NCBI RefSeq assembly: GCF_000014005.1
Contig: NC_008009.1
Span: 2,914,001 to 2,978,000 of the forward strand
Length of the DNA stretch: 64,000 nucleotides
Direction: 5' to 3'
Source of the DNA: Candidatus Koribacter versatilis Ellin345
GTDB lineage: Bacteria > Acidobacteriota > Terriglobia > Terriglobales > Acidobacteriaceae
Position numbers and translations under genes: made by a program
Notes under the pieces: model-generated
Database searches by the model: none
What the model saw: only the letters and a program-made list of their open reading frames with translations
What the model was told of the DNA's origin: nothing
Part shown: positions 1 to 8,395 of the stretch, in pieces
Position numbering within the stretch: the first letter of the stretch is position 1
Layout of the letters: every line of letters starts with the position of its first letter

Positions 1-42
1 GGCGAACAACAGATTCCTCGTTGCGCTCGGAATGACAAGAGG
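1..42. repeat. dispersed intergenic repeat, copy A
   Basis: Read on the minus strand, this edge segment runs from a TTGTCATTC box through a GAGCGCAACGAGGAATCTG stretch to TTGTTCGCC. Related sequence occurs at 55231-55280, and a diverged relative at 4311-4356. All three lie between genes and none has coding potential. It is probably one member of a multicopy chromosomal element. Confidence 0.5.
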
Positions 43-70
43 GGGTGGACTGGCCGCGAGGCGTTTGCAG

Positions 71-190
71 GGGCTGAAGCCCGGAATCTATTGGGCAGTG
101 CTTTTCGGCACGACTGAAGTCGTGCCCTGATACAAAGCCTTTCGAAACGAGTTTTTCAGCAGCCTGTAAAGTCGTGCCCTGATGCAAACC
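71..190. repeat. hairpin cluster with duplicated 20-mer
   Basis: Two perfect hairpins lie here: GGGCT-GA-AGCCC at 71-82 and GGCACGACT-GA-AGTCGTGCC at 107-126. The segment around 117-136 (AAGTCGTGCCCTGATACAAA) recurs at 169-188 with one substitution. No gene covers 1-277. The pattern suits a small repetitive element near the 3' end of the downstream minus-strand gene; there is no T-tract that would make it an intrinsic terminator. Confidence 0.5.
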
Positions 191-277
191 GGGAATCAGA
201 TACAGAGCAAGATCAGAGAAAGAGCAAGATTCGAAGGAAGATCGGATACGAAGCGAAATTTTGAAACGACGCAAGAA

Positions 278-2455
278 TCAGAAGCTGTGGGCGGATTCCA
301 GGATTTCTGACGCGTGGTTGATGGCGGCGGTGGTGAGTTGGATCTGTTCGACTAGGGCTTGCTGGTCGTGGTGCTCGATGGCTTCGGTGATGCCGGGGAG
401 GACGATGGCTTCGTAGCCGGTGGACTCGCCGGGGGCGTAGATGGCGTGACGGAACCAGGGGCGGCTGGGGAGGCCGTTGGTCAGGAAGGCGCGTTCGGCA
501 TCGCGCAACGCGGTGTTGATGCGGGCGGGGCTGGCGGCGCGACCGGCTTTCACCGCGCCTAGCAGCATGCTCCCCGCGGATTGCAGGCGCTTGGAGGCTT
601 TGGTCAGCTCATCGAATTTTGGGCCGCCTTCGGGGAAGGATTCGGCGGCACGTTGTTTCGTGTATTCGATGTAGGCTTCAATTTCCTGACCGTAATCTTC
701 GTAATCGAAGGGGAGAACATCGGCGTCGGCCATGCGGAGGACTTGCAGGCCGTGGAGTCGCGCCATTTGCTGCTCGTAGGCGAACTTTGGATCGGCGAAC
801 TTGGTGAACCAGGTGTAGTCGTCGAAGGCGGAGTGGTAGACGCCGTAGGGACCGTGGCTACCCATGTCGGCGGAGGCGACGCCGATGTGCTCGAGGAACG
901 GGGTGTAGTCGGAGCCGCTGCCGAGATCGCCGACGGCGACATCCTGATGCGGGGGCGCGGCGGAAGAGTGGCGTGCGGAGCCGTTGACATCGGGAAAGAC
1001 TTCGTTGCGCTGCGGCGATTTGCCGGAAGTGCGCTCGGTCCAGGCGTCGTAGACGCTGCCGCCTTGCGGGCTGGGAACGGACTTCGCGACATCGCGCATG
1101 AACTGCTTGAGACTGGGCACCGACGCGGCGGCGAAGTTGGGGCCGGTGACCGCGACGTCCATGTTGAAGTAGGCGACGGCCCCGCTGAGTTCCTGCGCGT
1201 GTTGCTCGACCCATTCAGTGGAGCCGACCATTCCCTGCTCTTCGGCGTCCCAACTGGCGAAGATAATAGTGCGCTTGGGACGCCAGCCTGCTTTTAGAAG
1301 CTGGCCGATGCCGCGCACGGCCTCAAGCTGGGCGACGGTGCCACTGCCGGGATCGGCGGCGCCGAAGACCCAGGCGTCACGATGATTACCGGACAGGACG
1401 ATGTCGCTGGGATACTCGGCGCCCTTGACGGTGCCGATGACGTTCCAGATGGTGCGGTACTCGTAGTGGACAGCGATCTTGAGGTGGACCTTCACCGGGC
1501 CAACACCGAGGTGATATGTGAACGGCAACGCGCCTTGCCACGAGCGCGGAGACTCGGGGCCAGCGAGGTGCTGGAGAATCGGTGAGGCGTCGGCGTAAGA
1601 GAGCGGGAGAACCGGGATCTTGGGCAGGCTGGCGGATTGCGCGGCTTCGGTGCGTTCGGCAGTGGCGCTGGAAGGCGCTCCGGGTGTGGTGGGATCGCCG
1701 GGATAGCGGAACATAAAGTGGACATCGCCACGCTGCACGGCACTGGAGGGACGGTACGGGCCCTTGGGATAGACGTCACCCTTGAAGTAGCCGTCGTCCA
1801 TGGGATCGGAATAGAGGATGACGCCGGCGGCGCCGCGCTGCTGCGCCTGCAGAACTTTTACGCCGCGGAAGATTTCGCCGTAGCGAATGATGACGAGCTT
1901 CCCTTTTACATCTACGCCGGCTTGCGCGAGGGTGTCGAAGTCTTCGGGGCGGCCGTAATTCGCGTACAAGACTTCGGCAGTGACATCGGCTGAAGGCGTG
2001 TAGCCGTTGAAGGCCGGAAGAATGCGGGAGTCTTTGGAGCCATCGTCGCCGTCCACGCGCTCAGGTGAGGGGCCGTGAAGGACGACGCCTTCAGGAGCAA
2101 CGATGTCAATGCTGACGGACTCGGGGATTCCGAAGTAAACCTTGTATTCCTCAATAGAAGCTTGCAGCCCGGCTTCTTTGAACTTTTGCAGGACGTAGTC
2201 GGCGGTTTTGCGATCTTCGGGAGTGGTGGCGAGATGAGGCGTCGCGGTGAGAGCGCGCATGTCTTGCTCGGCGTGCTTGGGATCGGGGACGGCGAGGAAT
2301 TTCTTCTCGAGTGCGAGTTGCGCTATGGGCTTCTCGAATCCGGCGATCGCGTTAGGCGGCTCGAAGACAGACTTCGTCGGGTCACCGAGCTCCGTCCCAA
2401 GGAAGGGAGCGATGAGCAGCGTCCAGAACACGATGAGCGAAACGAGCGGTCTCAT
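278..2455 (-). CDS. exported M28-family metallopeptidase, glutamate carboxypeptidase II-like
   Basis: This is a zinc exopeptidase of about 725 residues with the domain order of glutamate carboxypeptidase II and the transferrin receptor: signal peptide or anchor, protease-associated domain around residues 145-260, M28 core around 340-570, and a C-terminal dimerisation-like helical domain. Two-zinc ligand motifs are visible: GNHRDAWVFGAADPGSG (His near 358, Asp near 368), the Glu pair in SWDAEEQG near 405, Asp in FNMD near 433, and a late His in the GVYHSAFDD stretch. It probably trims short peptides in the periplasm. The ATG at 2455 gives a clean hydrophobic N terminus; a GTG at 2470 would add five residues. 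Neither start has a strong ribosome binding site. The family call is firm, the substrate unknown. Confidence 0.9.
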   Translation of the reverse strand: MRPLVSLIVFWTLLIAPFLGTELGDPTKSVFEPPNAIAGFEKPIAQLALEKKFLAVPDPKHAEQDMRALTATPHLATTPEDRKTADYVLQKFKEAGLQASIEEYKVYFGIPESVSIDIVAPEGVVLHGPSPERVDGDDGSKDSRILPAFNGYTPSADVTAEVLYANYGRPEDFDTLAQAGVDVKGKLVIIRYGEIFRGVKVLQAQQRGAAGVILYSDPMDDGYFKGDVYPKGPYRPSSAVQRGDVHFMFRYPGDPTTPGAPSSATAERTEAAQSASLPKIPVLPLSYADASPILQHLAGPESPRSWQGALPFTYHLGVGPVKVHLKIAVHYEYRTIWNVIGTVKGAEYPSDIVLSGNHRDAWVFGAADPGSGTVAQLEAVRGIGQLLKAGWRPKRTIIFASWDAEEQGMVGSTEWVEQHAQELSGAVAYFNMDVAVTGPNFAAASVPSLKQFMRDVAKSVPSPQGGSVYDAWTERTSGKSPQRNEVFPDVNGSARHSSAAPPHQDVAVGDLGSGSDYTPFLEHIGVASADMGSHGPYGVYHSAFDDYTWFTKFADPKFAYEQQMARLHGLQVLRMADADVLPFDYEDYGQEIEAYIEYTKQRAAESFPEGGPKFDELTKASKRLQSAGSMLLGAVKAGRAASPARINTALRDAERAFLTNGLPSRPWFRHAIYAPGESTGYEAIVLPGITEAIEHHDQQALVEQIQLTTAAINHASEILESAHSF

Positions 2456-2582
2456 TAGGGGCGGAGGCACTTAATCCAGCGACTGGCACAAACAGGTTAT
2501 GGGCAGACAGCGTACACGATTTCGGGTTAGATGCAGAGTGCCGGAAGTAACCGAGGGGGCCGAGCGTTAGGACGATGAAATT

Positions 2583-3557
2583 CTACGCAGACAGGCCGGA
2601 GGGCTCGGCACTGATTGCAGGTTTTACCGACTTTTCAGAAACGACGCGAGTGGCACTTCCGAGCGGGATTTCGGCGACCTTCATCCATTGATGAATTGTC
2701 GGAACAACTTCGCGGATGGAGTTCTCGCCGGCGCGAATGAGATCGGTGGCACGATCGAATCCGTCGTAGGCGAAGCCGTCCACGTTGGGCTCGATAACGA
2801 GGTCGGCGTCGCGCTTCCAGATGCCCGACATTTTGGCTTGTGCGATGGAGAAACATTGGCCGATGACGTCGAAGACATGCCGGGGGCCCTTGAGATTGAC
2901 CCAGTGCGCGCTGAGATAGACGGCGAGGACGCGGTCGGCGCCCATGTCGCGGAGCGGTGTAGTTGGGACGGCGTGAGCGAGCATGCCGTCTACGAGGAGG
3001 CGGCCGTTAACGCGAACGGGCTGGAACATGCCGGGGTAGGCGCAGCTGGCGCGCACGGCTTCTACGATGGGACCGCTGCGGAAGACGACACCTTCGCCGG
3101 TGGTGAGATCGGTAGCGACAACCGCGAGCGGGATGTTGAGTTCCTCGAAAGTTTTGCATTTCACGATCTTGCAGAGGAAACGATCCATGCGGTCGCTGGT
3201 GCAGAAGCCGAGCTTGTTCAGCGACCAGCGCGCGAAGTCTTTGAAGCGCACGATGGCGGCGATCTCCTGCATCTCGCGGGCCGATATACCGGAGCAGAAA
3301 GAGGCGCCGACGATGGAGCCGACGCTGGTGCCGGCGACGAAGTCGATGGGGATTCCCTCTTCCTGAAGGACGCGCAGAACGCCGATATGGGCGAGTCCGC
3401 GGGCGAATCCGCCGCCGAGGGCGATACCGATTTTCGGGGGAGGTGGGGGAGCGGGTAAAGGTATGTCGAGGATGGTTTCTTGCCGGTTGAGTTCGCGGGT
3501 AAAAGCTTTGACCGAGCGAACGATCTTCGAGATATGCGCCACGCGCACCGTCCACAT
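2583..3557 (-). CDS. patatin-like phospholipase
   Basis: This is a 324-residue patatin-family lipid acyl hydrolase. The oxyanion-hole motif GGGFARG is followed by the nucleophile elbow GTSVG (Gly-x-Ser-x-Gly), and the catalytic Asp sits in the VDGML segment, so the Ser-Asp dyad is complete. There is no signal peptide; the N terminus is a short basic leader, suggesting a cytoplasmic or membrane-associated RssA/YlbK-type enzyme rather than a secreted toxin. It stands alone, ending about 130 bp upstream of the M28 peptidase on the same strand. The substrate cannot be told from sequence. Confidence 0.9.
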   Translation of the reverse strand: MWTVRVAHISKIVRSVKAFTRELNRQETILDIPLPAPPPPPKIGIALGGGFARGLAHIGVLRVLQEEGIPIDFVAGTSVGSIVGASFCSGISAREMQEIAAIVRFKDFARWSLNKLGFCTSDRMDRFLCKIVKCKTFEELNIPLAVVATDLTTGEGVVFRSGPIVEAVRASCAYPGMFQPVRVNGRLLVDGMLAHAVPTTPLRDMGADRVLAVYLSAHWVNLKGPRHVFDVIGQCFSIAQAKMSGIWKRDADLVIEPNVDGFAYDGFDRATDLIRAGENSIREVVPTIHQWMKVAEIPLGSATRVVSEKSVKPAISAEPSGLSA

Positions 3558-3651
3558 ACGCGCCTCTGCTCGATAACAAACCCGCGATCGGCGATAAAGA
3601 CGCGCACCAATTACGATGCAGAGTGGGACGGGAGCGCTGCTTTGGTCAAAA

Positions 3652-3694
3652 TCCCCACCCTATCGCGGGATGCGCGACAAGGATGGGGCACCCA
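3652..3694. repeat. GGGTGCCCCA-type dispersed repeat, copy 1
   Basis: On the minus strand this reads ATGGGTGCCCCATCCTTG, a short GC-rich spacer, then AGGGTGGGG. A related arrangement occurs at 61955-61994 (AAGTGGGTGCCCCACCCTT then GAGAGTGGGAT). Both copies are intergenic and hairpin-forming. Confidence 0.45.
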
Positions 3695-3735
3695 TAGTTT
3701 CGTAAGTTGCGAGCAGGGCTTCGACCTGAGATGAT

Positions 3736-4284
3736 GTGGCTTCCAATCCGCTCTTGATCACAAATATGGTGCGTGAATTTTCGGCTGGTGGCGTGGTACT
3801 CCGCATGATCCGCGGACAGTGGCATATTGCCACCATTGAGCCGCATATTGAACGACCGAAGGCTACCCCCAAAAATGATGGCAAGGTGCGGAAACCCCAC
3901 GTGCTGGCGCTGCCTAAGGGCACGGTGGATCCGGGCGAGAAGCCCCGGCAGACGGCGACCCGCGAAGTTTGGGAGGAGACCGGCTTGAAGGCCGAGATCA
4001 TTACTAAGCTCGCCGACATTAAATACTTCTATGTGCGCTCCTGGGGCGACAAGGCTCGGGTGTTCAAAGTCGTCAGCTTTTATCTGTTCCGCTACCTGAG
4101 CGGGAAGCTGGGGAACATTGCGCCGGAGATGCAGCACGAGGTGCAGCAATGTTTCTGGACTCCTTTAGAAGATGCCCCGAAGCTGCTGAGTTATAAGGGC
4201 GAGCGGCAGATGGCGATGGAAGCGGTGGAGTACGTGAAGGCGCATCCGGAGCTGGCGCGGTCGATGCGGGTGGGGGCGGACTAG
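3736..4284 (+). CDS. NUDIX hydrolase
   Basis: This is a 182-residue NUDIX domain protein. The NUDIX box is complete: GTVDPGEKPRQTAT followed by REVWEETGL, matching GX5EX7REUXEEXGU, so the metal-binding and catalytic glutamates are present. Such enzymes cleave nucleoside diphosphates linked to another group; the specific substrate is not evident. Translation could begin at GTG 3736 or at the in-frame ATG 3766, which begins just before the beta-strand REFSAGGVV; the latter gives a 172-residue protein of usual length. It is monocistronic, and a dispersed repeat lies immediately downstream. Confidence 0.9.
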   Translation: MASNPLLITNMVREFSAGGVVLRMIRGQWHIATIEPHIERPKATPKNDGKVRKPHVLALPKGTVDPGEKPRQTATREVWEETGLKAEIITKLADIKYFYVRSWGDKARVFKVVSFYLFRYLSGKLGNIAPEMQHEVQQCFWTPLEDAPKLLSYKGERQMAMEAVEYVKAHPELARSMRVGAD

Positions 4285-4310
4285 GCTTAGACAGTCGGGG
4301 TGATTGACAG

Positions 4311-4356
4311 GGGTTCTTCGACTGCGAACGCTTCGCGTTCTCCGCTCAGGATGACA
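4311..4356. repeat. dispersed intergenic repeat, copy B (diverged)
   Basis: On the minus strand this contains TGTCATCCTGAGCGGAGAA, then a GCGAAGCG core and TCGAAGAACC. It resembles the TGTCAT-to-GAAGAATC layout of the copies at 1-42 and 55231-55280, but with a different centre. It lies between the NUDIX gene and the fad promoter. Confidence 0.45.
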
Positions 4357-4404
4357 GCACACCAATTTGGGAATGGAAATTTCGGTAGTTATTCGCGATT
4401 TTCA

Positions 4405-4434
4405 TTGACTGAATGAGTATTCATTCACTATCGT
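4405..4434 (+). promoter_or_regulatory. probable sigma-70 promoter of the fad operon
   Basis: TTGACT at 4405-4410 matches the -35 consensus at five of six positions. After an 18-bp spacer, TATCGT at 4429-4434 matches the -10 consensus at four of six. The predicted start lies near 4441, giving an mRNA leader of about 240 nt before fadN. The assignment is supported by an operator-like palindrome that fills the spacer. Confidence 0.55.
4410..4427. promoter_or_regulatory. FadR(TetR-family)-type operator palindrome
   Basis: The sequence TGAATGA-GTAT-TCATTCA has perfect 7-bp arms. Read on the minus strand the core is TGAATGA-ATAC-TCATTCA, which fits the published Bacillus subtilis FadR core TGAATGAMTANTCATTCA at every position; the outermost W positions do not match. 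It sits between the -35 and -10 boxes, where a bound repressor would block RNA polymerase. In Bacillus, FadR is released by long-chain acyl-CoA. No TetR-family gene lies in this window, so the regulator would be encoded elsewhere. Confidence 0.7.
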
Positions 4435-4450
4435 TAGCTCAATTGAATAA

Positions 4451-4496
4451 GGCGCACGCCGTGCCATCCTCAACCCCACATCTATCGGCGTGCGCC
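4451..4496 (+). promoter_or_regulatory. 11-bp stem-loop in the fad mRNA leader
   Basis: GGCGCACGCCG at 4451-4461 pairs perfectly with CGGCGTGCGCC at 4486-4496 across a 24-nt loop. It begins about 10 nt after the predicted transcription start and is followed by GTTTGTTTGTT, a weak U-rich tract. It could be an attenuator or a 5' mRNA stabiliser. The rest of 4497-4681 holds no convincing gene. Confidence 0.5.
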
Positions 4497-4681
4497 GTTT
4501 GTTTGTTCCCTGGCAGTTTGATTCGAGCGTGTTGATTCACTTGATCGAAAACTGAGCGGTAAAAGATGGTGGGGAGATTTGCGTCGCGCAGGCAGCTTTT
4601 GAACATCTCAATCAGAGCAGCTGGCGCGTGGGGTGTACCAAACATATAGATCGTCGTCGATATAGGGTGATCTGAACTCTT

Positions 4682-7102
4682 ATGTTGAAGCGCATCGAGA
4701 AGGTTGCGGTTCTAGGCGCGGGGACCATGGGTGCCCGCATTGCTGCTCACTTCGCTAACGCAGGAATTCCCTCTTACTTATTCGATATCGTTCCGCCGGA
4801 TGCAGACGGGCCAGCGCGCAATAAGATTGCCGCGGCAGGACTCGACGCGGCGAAGAAGTCGAAGCCGGCGGCGTTCTTCCATCCGGATCTGGCAAAGCTC
4901 GTCACCGTCGGAAACTTTGAAGACGATCTCAAGAAACTGGGCGAGTGCGACTGGATTATTGAAGCCGTGGTGGAGAACCTTGAGCTGAAGCGCGCACTGC
5001 TGAAGAAGGTAGAAGCGGTGCGGAAGCCGGGATCGTTGATCACGACGAATACCAGCGGACTGCCGGTCAGCAAGATCAGCGAGGGCTTCAGCGAAGACTT
5101 TCGTCGCAACTGGTTTGGCACGCACTTCTTCAATCCGCCACGCTACATGCGACTGCTCGAGCTGATTCCTACTCCCGACACAGACCCCAAGGCGATGGAA
5201 GCGGTTGCGCATCTTGGCGATGTGCAGCTGGGCAAAGGGATCGTGCACGCGAAGGACACACCGAATTTCATCGGCAACCGGATTGGAACGTTCTCGGTGC
5301 TGAACGTGATCCGCGTGATGCAGGAGATGGACCTCTCGATTGAGGACGTGGACGCGCTCACGGGATCGGCGGTGGGCTGGCCGAAGTCGGCGACGTTCCG
5401 GACGATCGACTTGGTGGGGCTCGACATTCTTGGGCACGTCGTGGGCAACATGAAGCAGAACGTGACCGACGAGCGGAGCGATCTGCAAATTCCAGACTTC
5501 TACAAGCAGATGCTGGAGCGGAAGTGGCTCGGCGATAAGACGAAGGGCGGCTTCTATAAGAAGCAGAAGGGGCCGCAGGGTGAAGAGCGGATGGCGCTCG
5601 ATTGGAAGACGCTGGAGTATCACCCGCGCTCCAAGCCGAAATTCCCTGCCTTGGAAGTGGCGAAGACGATCGAAACTACGCCGGAGCGGGTGAAGGCGCT
5701 GCTCGGGCTCGATGGCAATGGGCCGCAGAAGGGCGACAAGGCGGGGCAGTTCCTGTGGACGACCCTGACCGAGTTATGGACGTATGCAGCGAATCGGATC
5801 CCGGAGATCAGCGACACGATTGTGGAGATTGATGCGGCGATGCGCATGGGCTTCAACTGGGAGATGGGGCCGTTTGAGTTGTGGGACGCCGCCGGAGTGG
5901 AGGCGACGGTTGGGCGCATGAAGGCCGAGGGCAAGCCGGTTCCAGCGAATGTGGAGAAGCTGTTCGCTGCGGGCAAGACGCGCTGGTATGACGATTCACC
6001 CAAAGCGCGTTCGGGGCGCTGCTACTTCGATATCGCGAGCGGTGAATATAAAGATGTACCGGTCGCGAACGGCGTGTGGTCGGTCGAGGTCGCGAAGAAA
6101 CAGCACAAAGTTGTTAAGAAGAATGCTGGGGCGTCGCTGGTCGATCTCGGCAACGGCGTGGGCTGCATTGAGTTCCACTCGAAGATGAATTCGCTGGGTG
6201 GCGACATCATCCAGATGGTGAGCTCGACTTTGAAGCCGGGCGGACCGGGCGATCACTTCGACGCGTTCGTCATTACCAACGATGCCGGGAACTTCTCGGT
6301 GGGCGCGAACATCATGATGCTGCTCATGGCGGTGCAGGAGCAGGAGTGGGACGAGGTGGACATGATGATCCGCCAGTTCCAGAACATGACCGCGGCGATC
6401 AAGTTCTCGCAGAAACCGGTAGTGGTGGCGCCATTCGGAATGACGCTGGGCGGCGGGTGCGAGATTGTGCTGCACGCTCCGGCGCGCCAGCCTCATGCGG
6501 AGTTGTATTGCGGGCTGGTGGAAGTGGGCGTCGGGTTGTTGCCGGGCGGCGGCGGATGTAAGGAGATGACGCTGCGCGCGGTGGATGCGGCGACGCGGAT
6601 TCGTCCGGATGGACGCGGCGAGTCGGTGGAGATGATGGAGGCATTCAAGAAGGCGTTTGAGACGATCGCGATGGCGAAGGTTTCGACGTCGGCTGTGGAG
6701 GCGAAGGGATTGGGATTCATCCATCGCGACGACAACATCATTATGAACCGCGAGCGCATTCTTTTTGAGGCTAAGGCCAAGGCAATCGAGATGGTGCGCG
6801 AAGGATACAAGCCTCCGGTTCCGCGGACAGATGTTGCGGTGCCGGGTGAGAGCGTGCTGGCGACTCTGAAGCTTGGCGTGCACATCATGCGGCAGGGCGA
6901 GTTCATTACCGACCACGAAGTGAAGATTGGCAACAAGGTCGCCGATGTCCTGTGCGGCGGCAACGTTACGCCGGGATCGCTGGTGAGCGAGCAGTATCTG
7001 CTGGATTTGGAGCGCGAAGGATTTAAGTCACTCTGCGGCGAGAAGAAGACGCAGGAAAGAATTCAGTTCACGTTGAAGACGGGCAAGCCGTTGAGGAACT
7101 AA
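4682..7102 (+). CDS. fadN: 3-hydroxyacyl-CoA dehydrogenase / enoyl-CoA hydratase
   Basis: This 806-residue bifunctional beta-oxidation enzyme hydrates enoyl-CoA and oxidises the 3-hydroxyacyl-CoA with NAD. The dehydrogenase half comes first: a Rossmann motif GAGTMG at residues 12-17, then the C-terminal dehydrogenase domains. The crotonase half follows around residues 490-720, with the oxyanion-hole region GMTLGGGCEI and a VGVGLLPGGGG segment. This order is that of Bacillus subtilis FadN, reversed from E. coli FadB, and the length is close to FadN. It is the first gene of fadN-fadA-fadE, ending 3 bp before fadA. The ATG has only a weak upstream AGGG. Expected repression is through the palindrome at 4410-4427. 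Confidence 0.93.
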   Translation: MLKRIEKVAVLGAGTMGARIAAHFANAGIPSYLFDIVPPDADGPARNKIAAAGLDAAKKSKPAAFFHPDLAKLVTVGNFEDDLKKLGECDWIIEAVVENLELKRALLKKVEAVRKPGSLITTNTSGLPVSKISEGFSEDFRRNWFGTHFFNPPRYMRLLELIPTPDTDPKAMEAVAHLGDVQLGKGIVHAKDTPNFIGNRIGTFSVLNVIRVMQEMDLSIEDVDALTGSAVGWPKSATFRTIDLVGLDILGHVVGNMKQNVTDERSDLQIPDFYKQMLERKWLGDKTKGGFYKKQKGPQGEERMALDWKTLEYHPRSKPKFPALEVAKTIETTPERVKALLGLDGNGPQKGDKAGQFLWTTLTELWTYAANRIPEISDTIVEIDAAMRMGFNWEMGPFELWDAAGVEATVGRMKAEGKPVPANVEKLFAAGKTRWYDDSPKARSGRCYFDIASGEYKDVPVANGVWSVEVAKKQHKVVKKNAGASLVDLGNGVGCIEFHSKMNSLGGDIIQMVSSTLKPGGPGDHFDAFVITNDAGNFSVGANIMMLLMAVQEQEWDEVDMMIRQFQNMTAAIKFSQKPVVVAPFGMTLGGGCEIVLHAPARQPHAELYCGLVEVGVGLLPGGGGCKEMTLRAVDAATRIRPDGRGESVEMMEAFKKAFETIAMAKVSTSAVEAKGLGFIHRDDNIIMNRERILFEAKAKAIEMVREGYKPPVPRTDVAVPGESVLATLKLGVHIMRQGEFITDHEVKIGNKVADVLCGGNVTPGSLVSEQYLLDLEREGFKSLCGEKKTQERIQFTLKTGKPLRN

Positions 7103-7105
7103 TTT

Positions 7106-8281
7106 ATGCGCGAAGTAGTGATTGTATCGGCCGTCCGGACGCCGGTCGGCAAGGCTTACAAAGGGACGCTGCGGGCAACGCGGCCGGATGATCTGGGCGC
7201 GGTGGCGATCAAGGGCGCTCTGGAGCGGGTACCGCAACTCGACGTGCGCGAGATTGAAGACGTGATCCTGGGCTGCGCCATGCCGGAGGCGGAACAGGGC
7301 ATGAACGTGGCGCGCATCGCTTCCCTGCGCGCGGGATTGCCGGTCGAGTGCTCGGCGATGACGATTAATCGTTTCTGCGCGTCGGGACTGCAGGCGATTG
7401 CGCTGGCGGCGGAGCGGATTCGCGGTGGCGGAGCGGAAGTGATCGTCGCAGGCGGTACCGAGAGCATGACGATGGTGCCGATGGGCGGACATAAGTTCAC
7501 GGCCAATCCGTACCTGGTGGAGACGTATCCGGATTCGTATCTGTCGATGGGCTTGACGGCGGAGCGGCTGGCGGTGCGCCACGGGATCACGCGCGAGATG
7601 GCGGACGAGTTCTCGTACAACAGCCACAAGAAAGCCATTGCCGCGATCGAGGCTGGGCGCTTCGAGGATGAGATCGTTCCGGTGCCGGTGACGTTCGTGA
7701 CGCCGAACGGATCGAAGCCGAAGAAGCAGGAGATATTGTTCAAGGTGGACGAAGGGCCGAGGGCCGACACGACGTTGGAAGCTCTGGCGGGATTGAAGCC
7801 GGCGTTCCACGTGAAGGGCACGGTGACGGCGGGCAATTCGTCGCAGATGTCGGACGGGGCGGCGGCTGCGGTGGTGATGTCGGCGGAGCACGCGAAGAAA
7901 TTGGGGATCAAGCCGCTCGCGAGGTTTGTGGCGTTCGCAACCGCGGGTTACAAGCCGGAAGAGATGGGACTGGGGCCGGTGTTCGCGATTCCGAAGGCGC
8001 TGAAGATCGCCGGGCTGAAGCTCGAGGACATTGATGTGTTCGAGTTGAACGAGGCGTTCGCGGCGCAGGCGTTGTCGGTGATCAAGGAAGCGGGGATTGA
8101 TATCAATAAGGTCAATCCAAATGGCGGCGCGGTGGCGTTGGGGCATCCGCTGGGATGCACGGGAGCTAAGCTGACGGCGACGATCATTCGTGAATTGAAG
8201 CGGCGCAATGGGAAGTACGGGATTGTGACGATGTGCGTCGGCGGAGGTATGGGTGCTGCGGGGATTTTTGAAAATCTTTAA
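7106..8281 (+). CDS. fadA: acetyl-CoA C-acyltransferase (thiolase)
   Basis: This 391-residue thiolase catalyses the last step of beta-oxidation, splitting 3-ketoacyl-CoA with CoA. The acyl-accepting Cys is in NRFCASG (Cys91). The [10 protein letters not shown] segment supplies the catalytic His, and the second Cys is in CVGGGMG near the C terminus. Length and motifs are standard. It starts 3 bp after fadN, so translation is probably coupled. A large inverted repeat begins at its stop codon and separates it from fadE. Confidence 0.94.
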   Translation: MREVVIVSAVRTPVGKAYKGTLRATRPDDLGAVAIKGALERVPQLDVREIEDVILGCAMPEAEQGMNVARIASLRAGLPVECSAMTINRFCASGLQAIALAAERIRGGGAEVIVAGGTESMTMVPMGGHKFTANPYLVETYPDSYLSMGLTAERLAVRHGITREMADEFSYNSHKKAIAAIEAGRFEDEIVPVPVTFVTPNGSKPKKQEILFKVDEGPRADTTLEALAGLKPAFHVKGTVTAGNSSQMSDGAAAAVVMSAEHAKKLGIKPLARFVAFATAGYKPEEMGLGPVFAIPKALKIAGLKLEDIDVFELNEAFAAQALSVIKEAGIDINKVNPNGGAVALGHPLGCTGAKLTATIIRELKRRNGKYGIVTMCVGGGMGAAGIFENL

Positions 8282-8360
8282 ACACGAAGGGCACGAAGTA
8301 CACGAAGGTTTTTTGGGGTTAAGACTTTAAGACCTTCGTTTCCTTCGTGACCTTCGTGTT
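8281..8360. repeat. 29-nt imperfect inverted repeat of the CACGAAGG family
   Basis: The arm at 8281-8309 pairs with 8332-8360 at 26 of 29 positions around a 22-nt loop. Each arm is built from CACGAAGG-like units in tandem. In the mRNA this would be a long hairpin between fadA and fadE. There is no T-tract after it, so it is not a typical terminator. Half-elements of the same sequence type occur at 42621-42645 and 55390-55427. Confidence 0.75.
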
Positions 8361-8395
8361 AAACGAATTTGGGTTTGAATTTGGAGGACGTAGAG

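Noticed and set aside
581-1297. 238-residue plus-strand frame opposite the M28 peptidase
   Set aside because: It is antisense to a clear enzyme with intact catalytic motifs; its Gly/Val/Asp/Glu-rich composition is the mirror of GC-rich coding sequence.
4439-4645. 68-residue minus-strand frame upstream of fadN
   Set aside because: It covers the leader stem-loop and promoter-proximal region, has no ribosome binding site and no recognisable domain; structure of the leader explains the sequence better.
7028-8146. 372-residue minus-strand frame opposite fadA
   Set aside because: Arg/His-rich antisense shadow; the thiolase motifs are complete on the other strand.
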